Below the pieces are notes generated by a model, which had not been told where the DNA came from, searched no databases, and worked only from the letters and a program-made list of their open reading frames with translations. This document shows, one piece after another, positions 60,501 through 64,000 of a stretch of 64,000 bases of DNA. The stretch comes from VRUE01 sp963702955 (GTDB lineage Bacteria; Actinomycetota; Thermoleophilia; Solirubrobacterales; 70-9): contig OY969774.1 in NCBI GenBank assembly GCA_963702955.1, positions 1,860,001 through 1,924,000 on the forward strand, read 5' to 3'. Every line of letters begins with the position of its first letter. The stretch's first letter is position 1. The position numbers and the translations under genes were made by a program.

Positions 60501-61358
60501 GCCGCCGACCACGGCGTCGTAGGCGCCGAGCACACAGTTGAAAAAGTCTTGGTCAATGTTGTTGAAACCTGCTCGGGAAGGGCCGATCCAACCCTCGGCG
60601 ACGAAGGCGCCGGCCAGGAGAGCGAGTTGCTCCTCCTCGGCGGACAATGGCCCGACTTCCCGCGCTGTGCGTGAGATCAACACTCGGTCGCCCGGCTTGA
60701 TCTCCTCCAGCAGCTTCCAGAGAAGCAGCGGGACGCCGGCCATGTCGACCAGGCAGAGGACCGGGTGGTTTTGGGTGCCCGTCAGCTCGTAGCCGTGCGA
60801 GGTGCGGAGGCGGAGGGTGGGGTGATCGCCGGAGTGAAAGAGCTTTGAGGCGTGAACGGGCCGTCCGAGGCGGTCGAGGACCTCGATGTCCACGTCGTTG
60901 TCCGACTCCGGCTCGACACCATCCGCGAGCGAGTCGATGCGAACCGTTCCGCCGGGGGTGGACACGCGGGTGTCGCCGGTGACGCAGTACCTCATCGCGG
61001 CAGCCGGGTCGTCGTCGATCGAGCCGAAGTTGCCCTGGCCGTCGATCAGCGTGTAGCGCAGCGAGAACTCCTGCGCCATCCGCACCAGCGTGTCGTAGAT
61101 CGCCGAGTCGCCGTGGGGGTGGTACTTGCCCATCACCTCGCCGACGATGAAGGCGCACTTTCGGTAGGCGCGGGTCGGCTGCAGGCCGATGTCGTGCATC
61201 GCGTAGAGCACGCGGCGGTGGACCGGCTTGAGGCCGTCGCGGACGTCCGGCAGCGCCCGGCCGACGATCACGCTCATCGCGTAATCGAGGTAGGACGAGC
61301 GCATCTCCTTCTCGAGCTCGCGCTCCTCGATCCGCCCGGTCAGCGCCTCCAGCGCCAT
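57573..61358 (-). CDS. gyrA: DNA gyrase subunit A precursor containing an intein
   Basis: 1261 residues; after removing the 418-residue intein the mature protein is 843. The breakage-reunion domain starts EEREL...SSYLDYAMSVIVGRALPDVRDGLKPVHRRVLYAM and reaches the catalytic Y124 in AAAMRY. The C-extein resumes TEARLGRLATELLRDIDADTVDFVPNYD. The C-terminal propeller has the GyrA box as QHRGGVG and blades such as LFFTNRGKVYRLKVYELP and LMVSKSGHAVRFSEEQARPMGRDTSGVKGM. With GyrB it introduces negative supercoils. It starts 15 nt after gyrB. Function depends on intein splicing. Confidence 0.95.
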   Translation of the reverse strand: MALEALTGRIEERELEKEMRSSYLDYAMSVIVGRALPDVRDGLKPVHRRVLYAMHDIGLQPTRAYRKCAFIVGEVMGKYHPHGDSAIYDTLVRMAQEFSLRYTLIDGQGNFGSIDDDPAAAMRYCVTGDTRVSTPGGTVRIDSLADGVEPESDNDVDIEVLDRLGRPVHASKLFHSGDHPTLRLRTSHGYELTGTQNHPVLCLVDMAGVPLLLWKLLEEIKPGDRVLISRTAREVGPLSAEEEQLALLAGAFVAEGWIGPSRAGFNNIDQDFFNCVLGAYDAVVGGPRYVYERRIASGSLLHELDIQNLERLWASPLGGMEGKAREKLVPEFVWRSGPAFKTTFLRALFTGDGSSSLLPRNTIQISYSTYSEQLAKDVQLLLLEAGIVARICRYDKGEYKVVIGNRRDARLFARNVGFLGAKQEKLEEDLDTIPATSRALSHDHVPFVADYIRSDCGPRWTDRDWLRRHNVNRVERWEQGGTAIMERIESEEVRDVVEPLVSGDYYYAEVDSVEPAGTQAVYSLRVDTDDHSFLTNGFVSHNTEARLGRLATELLRDIDADTVDFVPNYDEEAQEPLVLPARFPNLLVNGSSGIAVGMATNIPPHNLREVSAAVNAYIDDPEIDLAGLMEHVKGPDFPGGGIMSMEGIRDAYASGRGTVKVRARAHVEPLKGGKDAIVVTELPFMVKKGGENGLITKIADLVRDKKLEGISDLRDESDRSGMRLVIELKRGGQPAKVVLNNLYKKTTMQTSFGINMVALVNNVPRTLSLLEMVHYYVDHQREVVTRRTQYELRRAEARAHILEGLLIALDNLDAVIKLIRASADPDQARDGLISQFELSREQAQAILDMRLQRLTALEADKVRAEHADLLERIGELRAILGDEARVLGLVKEELAEVVESYGDERRTELAHFEGDVGIEDMIADQQMVISLTASDYVKRLPLATYRQQHRGGVGVMGMNLKEDDYIAHLHICSTHDYLLFFTNRGKVYRLKVYELPEGSRTAKGSALVNLLPLREGERVMAVIPTRDFKENKYLAFATAKGQFKKTEFLSYNTPIRADGIIAIKVRDDDELVQVRLTSGEDDILMVSKSGHAVRFSEEQARPMGRDTSGVKGMNVSAKVGGEENRVLAMDVARDDTELFVVTENGYGKRTSIAEYPVKGRGTKGVLTAKLTEKKGGLAGALIVREHQDLLFISQNGMVQRTSVGGISLMGRPTQGVRVMNIKDDDRVSAVALVVESEESSPAGDAPPQDELPEASEDGGGG
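59733..60986 (-). other. GyrA intein (418 aa) with LAGLIDADG homing endonuclease
   Basis: The element runs from C125 to N542 of the precursor, directly after Y124 and before T543. Block A is CVTGDTRVSTPGG, block B TGTQNHPVLCL with the T-x-x-H, block G FLTNGFVSHN ending His-Asn, and the +1 residue is Thr. Endonuclease blocks are LALLAGAFVAEGW (E131 as the acid) and FLRALFTGDGS (D228), so both catalytic acids appear present. The site equals that of mycobacterial GyrA inteins. Splicing by Cys1/Asn/Thr+1 chemistry is predicted intact. The endonuclease segment is AT-richer than the exteins. Confidence 0.95.
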
Positions 61359-61373
61359 CAGCGACCGCCCCCT

Positions 61374-63803
61374 CTACACGTCAAGGAACTTGACCTCCTT
61401 CGCGTTCGACTCGATGAAGTCGCGCCGTGGTCCGACCAGATCGCCCATCAGCATCGAGAAGATCTGGTCGGCAGCGGTCGCGTCGTCGAGGGTGACCCGG
61501 GCGAGGGTGCGGGTGGCCGGGTCCATCGTCGTCTCGCGCAACTGGTCGGCGTTCATCTCGCCGAGCCCCTTGAAGCGGGTCAGCTGGACGCCGTGGCGGG
61601 CGAGCTCGAGGACCGCTCCGCGCAGGGCCTGGAAGGAGCGCGCCTCGGCGCTGCGGCCGGCCAGGGTCGCCTCGAAGGGCGGGCGGCCGACCTGCTTGAT
61701 CAGCGCCGTGTGGACTTCGGCGAACTTGCGGTAGTCGTGGTGCTCGAACAGCTCGCGCGGCAGCTTGTGCGTGCGGGCCAGGCCGCTGTCGCGCTCGACG
61801 GCCTTGACCGTCAGCCCGTCCTCGGAGTCGGTGACGATCTCGGTCTCGAAGGGCTCCCCCTCGGTCGCCTCGCGGCCCAGCACCTTGCGCGCCCCGGCGA
61901 CGCTCGTGACCTCCTCGTCGAGCAGGCTCGACTCCTCGAGGAAGCGCACCGTGTCATGGCCGAACTCGGCCTGCAGCGAGGAGCCCCAGCCCTCGTACTC
62001 TTTGGCGCGGCGGATGTAGCTCTGCCAGCGGCTCTTGTTCAGCTTGCGCGTCTCCCCGCTGGCGTCGCGCAGCTCGAAGTCCTCGAGCTTGTCGCGCAGC
62101 AGCAGCTCTTCCAGTTCGGACTCGCGCTCCAGGTAGGTCTCCTGGTTGCCCTGCTTGACCCGGTAGAGCGGCGGTTTGGCGATGTAGACGTAGCCGGCGT
62201 CGATCAGCTCCGGCATCTGCCGGTAGAGGAAGGTGAGGATCAGGGTGCGGATGTGGGCGCCGTCGACGTCGGCGTCCGTCGCCATGACGATTTTGTGGTA
62301 CCTGGCGTCCTCGAGGTTGAACTCTTCGTGGACGCCGGTGCCGATCGCCGTGATCAGCGCCTGCACCTCGTTGTTGGCGAGGACCTTGTCGATCCGGTTC
62401 TTCTCGACGTTGATGATCTTGCCGCGCAGCGGCAGCACCGCCTGCGTGTTGCGGTCGCGCGCCTGCTTGGCCGAGCCGCCGGCGGAGTCGCCCTCGACGA
62501 CGAAGATCTCGGCGTCGCGGGGGTCCTTGACCGTGCAGTCGGCGAGCTTGCCGGGCAGGGTCGAGTTCTCCAGCGCCGACTTGCGGCGGGTCAGGTCGCG
62601 CGCCTTGCGGGCGGCGTCGCGAGCGCGGGAAGCGTCGATCGCCTTGACGATGATCCGCCGCGCGTCGCCCGGGTTCTCCTCGAGGAACTCGGCCAGCTTG
62701 CGGTTGACCGTCTCCTCGACCAGCCCGCGGATCGGCGGGTTGCCGAGTTTGGTCTTGGTCTGGCCCTCGAACTGCGGGTCGTGCAGCTTGACCGAGATCA
62801 CCGCGGTAAGCCCCTCGCGCACATCCTCGCCGCCGAGGTTGTCGTCTTTCTCTTTCAGCAGCCCTTTGCCGCGCGCGTAGGCGTTCAGGGTGCGGGTCAG
62901 CGCCGAGCGGAAGCCGGAGAGGTGCGAGCCGCCCTCGTGGGTGTTGATGTTGTTGGCGAAGCTGAAGATCGATTCCTGGTAGGAGGCGTTCCACTGCATC
63001 GCCACCTCGACCTGGCCCTCGTCCTCCTCGCCTTCGAAGAAGATCGTCTTGCGGTGGAGGACGTCCTTGTTCTCGTTCAGGTGACGAACGAAGTCCTCGA
63101 TGCCACCCTCGTACTGGAAGCTGACGCTGTTCGTCTGGCCGCGCTCGTCGACCAGCTCGATCTTCAGGCCGCGGGTCAGGAAGGCCGTCTCGCGCAGGCG
63201 CTCGGCCAGCGTCTGGAAGTCGAACTCGACCTCTTCGAAGATCTCCGGGTCGGGCTGGAAGGTCAGCTTCGTGCCGGTCGCCTTCGTCGCCTCACCCGCG
63301 GTCAGGTCCCCCTGCGGCTTGCCGCGCTCGTAGTCCTGCTCCCAGACGTGGCCGTCGCGGCTGATCCGCAGGTTGAGCCGCTCGGAGAGGGCGTTGACGA
63401 CGGAGACGCCGACCCCGTGCAGGCCGCCCGAGACTTTGTAGCCGCCGCCGTCGCCGAACTTGCCGCCGGCGTGGAGGGTGGTCAGCACGACCTCGGCCGC
63501 CGGCCGCTTCTCCTTCTTCAGCTCTTCGACCGGGATGCCGCGGCCGTCGTCGGTGACGGTGCAGCTGTCGTCGGGGTGGAGCACGACGCGGACTTCGCTG
63601 CAGTGGCCGGCGAGCGCCTCGTCGACCGAGTTGTCGACGACCTCGTAGACGAGGTGGTGGAGGCCGCGCGGCCCGGTCGAGCCGATGTACATGCCGGGGC
63701 GCTTGCGGACCGCTTCCAGGCCCTCGAGGACGGTGATGTCCTTGGCGCCGTAGGAGTCCGACGAGGCCTTGCCGGAGTCGCCGCTCTTGTTCGTCTTAGG
63801 CAA
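61374..63803 (-). CDS. gyrB: DNA gyrase subunit B
   Basis: 809 residues, TTG start at 63803 with GGAAGGGA upstream. The GHKL ATPase part has VLEGLEAVRKRPGMYIGSTG, HHLVYEVVDNSVDEA, DDGRGIPVE and the HAGGKFGDGGYKVSGGLHGVG-like lid. The TOPRIM part has IFVVEGDSAGGSAKQARDR and MATDADVDGAHIRTL; the tail has LTRFKGLGEMNADQLRETTM. Between about residues 560 and 740 is an extra ~150 residues absent from short GyrB proteins such as the mycobacterial one but present in E. coli-type GyrB. It forms the active gyrase with the gyrA product. Confidence 0.95.
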   Translation of the reverse strand: MPKTNKSGDSGKASSDSYGAKDITVLEGLEAVRKRPGMYIGSTGPRGLHHLVYEVVDNSVDEALAGHCSEVRVVLHPDDSCTVTDDGRGIPVEELKKEKRPAAEVVLTTLHAGGKFGDGGGYKVSGGLHGVGVSVVNALSERLNLRISRDGHVWEQDYERGKPQGDLTAGEATKATGTKLTFQPDPEIFEEVEFDFQTLAERLRETAFLTRGLKIELVDERGQTNSVSFQYEGGIEDFVRHLNENKDVLHRKTIFFEGEEDEGQVEVAMQWNASYQESIFSFANNINTHEGGSHLSGFRSALTRTLNAYARGKGLLKEKDDNLGGEDVREGLTAVISVKLHDPQFEGQTKTKLGNPPIRGLVEETVNRKLAEFLEENPGDARRIIVKAIDASRARDAARKARDLTRRKSALENSTLPGKLADCTVKDPRDAEIFVVEGDSAGGSAKQARDRNTQAVLPLRGKIINVEKNRIDKVLANNEVQALITAIGTGVHEEFNLEDARYHKIVMATDADVDGAHIRTLILTFLYRQMPELIDAGYVYIAKPPLYRVKQGNQETYLERESELEELLLRDKLEDFELRDASGETRKLNKSRWQSYIRRAKEYEGWGSSLQAEFGHDTVRFLEESSLLDEEVTSVAGARKVLGREATEGEPFETEIVTDSEDGLTVKAVERDSGLARTHKLPRELFEHHDYRKFAEVHTALIKQVGRPPFEATLAGRSAEARSFQALRGAVLELARHGVQLTRFKGLGEMNADQLRETTMDPATRTLARVTLDDATAADQIFSMLMGDLVGPRRDFIESNAKEVKFLDV

Positions 63804-64000
63804 TTAGTCCCTTCCGGATTTCAGCAAAAACCCCGACCGCCTGGCAAACCTCCGCGCCGGATCGGGGCGAAAACACGAGTTGACATAAGGATACCAGTTC
63901 GACCCCCTACAAAGCCCGCCCGCAAATTAAGAAATCCCTGCAAACCACGCAAAAAGGTGACCAGGGTCAGGCATCTTTCGCACGAAACCGCAAACTCGCG
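63804..64000 (-). promoter_or_regulatory. gyrB upstream region
   Basis: About 200 bp without a gene. On the minus strand TATCCT (near 63890) could be a -10 element, and a long leader with CCCCGATCC and GGTCGGGG-like complementary segments precedes gyrB. No DnaA box such as TTATCCACA is visible, so an origin cannot be claimed although gyrB is commonly near one. Confidence 0.3.

Noticed and set aside
63804..64000. Replication origin
   Set aside because: gyrB proximity is suggestive but no DnaA box or AT-rich unwinding element could be seen.

Overview
The window is very GC-rich and most likely comes from a Thermoleophilia/Solirubrobacterales-type actinobacterium. The evidence is the actinobacterial division cluster (kinase-fhaA-fhaB-pstP-rodA-pbpA-pknB), very large secreted InlB-repeat and NHL-type proteins, a TetR-rich regulator cluster, frequent GTG/TTG starts and ATGA/GTGA start-stop overlaps. 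The taxonomic call is inference; nothing was searched against a database.

Layout. (a) 1-13.3 kb: an edge VapC toxin with a broken antitoxin, then four large minus-strand secreted proteins, one carrying tandem ~256-bp near-identical repeats; three of them end in Lys/Arg/His-rich tails. (b) 13.3-25.3 kb: seven TetR-family genes (eight TetR units, one gene being a tandem fusion). Within them lie three P-loop ATPases with C-terminal nuclease-like motifs and a FitAB-type toxin-antitoxin pair. (c) 23.3-40.9 kb: a surface-polysaccharide region (nucleotide-sugar dehydrogenase, sugar-phosphate transferase, three glycosyltransferases, flippase, O-antigen-ligase-like protein, PglF/WbpM-type dehydratase). 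It ends with a DedA-UppP pair for undecaprenyl carrier recycling. Enoyl-CoA hydratase, MTHF reductase, an alpha/beta hydrolase and two acyltransferase-fold proteins are interspersed. (d) 40.9-44.8 kb: a Fic protein behind a duplicated operator-like repeat, purM and a receptor-like Ser/Thr kinase. (e) 44.86-45.14 kb: an unusual 97-nt tRNA-like gene with a GAG anticodon, G73, no U8 and a 6-bp D stem. A 14-16 nt exact complement of its anticodon arm lies downstream, before an intrinsic terminator. (f) 45.2-54.1 kb: a translationally coupled minus-strand operon for cell-wall growth and its Ser/Thr-phosphorylation control, ending in ddl. (g) 54.2-57.5 kb: a membrane-anchored protein, a 29-bp inverted repeat, pheA, an HNH endonuclease and a lower-GC two-gene islet that may be HicBA-like. 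(h) 57.6-63.8 kb: gyrA, interrupted by a 418-residue intein directly after the catalytic tyrosine, and gyrB of the long type.

How it fits together. The kinase/FHA/phosphatase/RodA/PbpA operon makes and regulates peptidoglycan, Ddl supplies its D-Ala-D-Ala precursor, and UppP with DedA recycles the C55 carrier shared with the polysaccharide cluster. The most unusual signals are the tRNA-like gene with its built-in antisense segment, the GyrA intein, the Fic promoter repeat, the tandem TetR protein and the ATPase/TetR/TA island.
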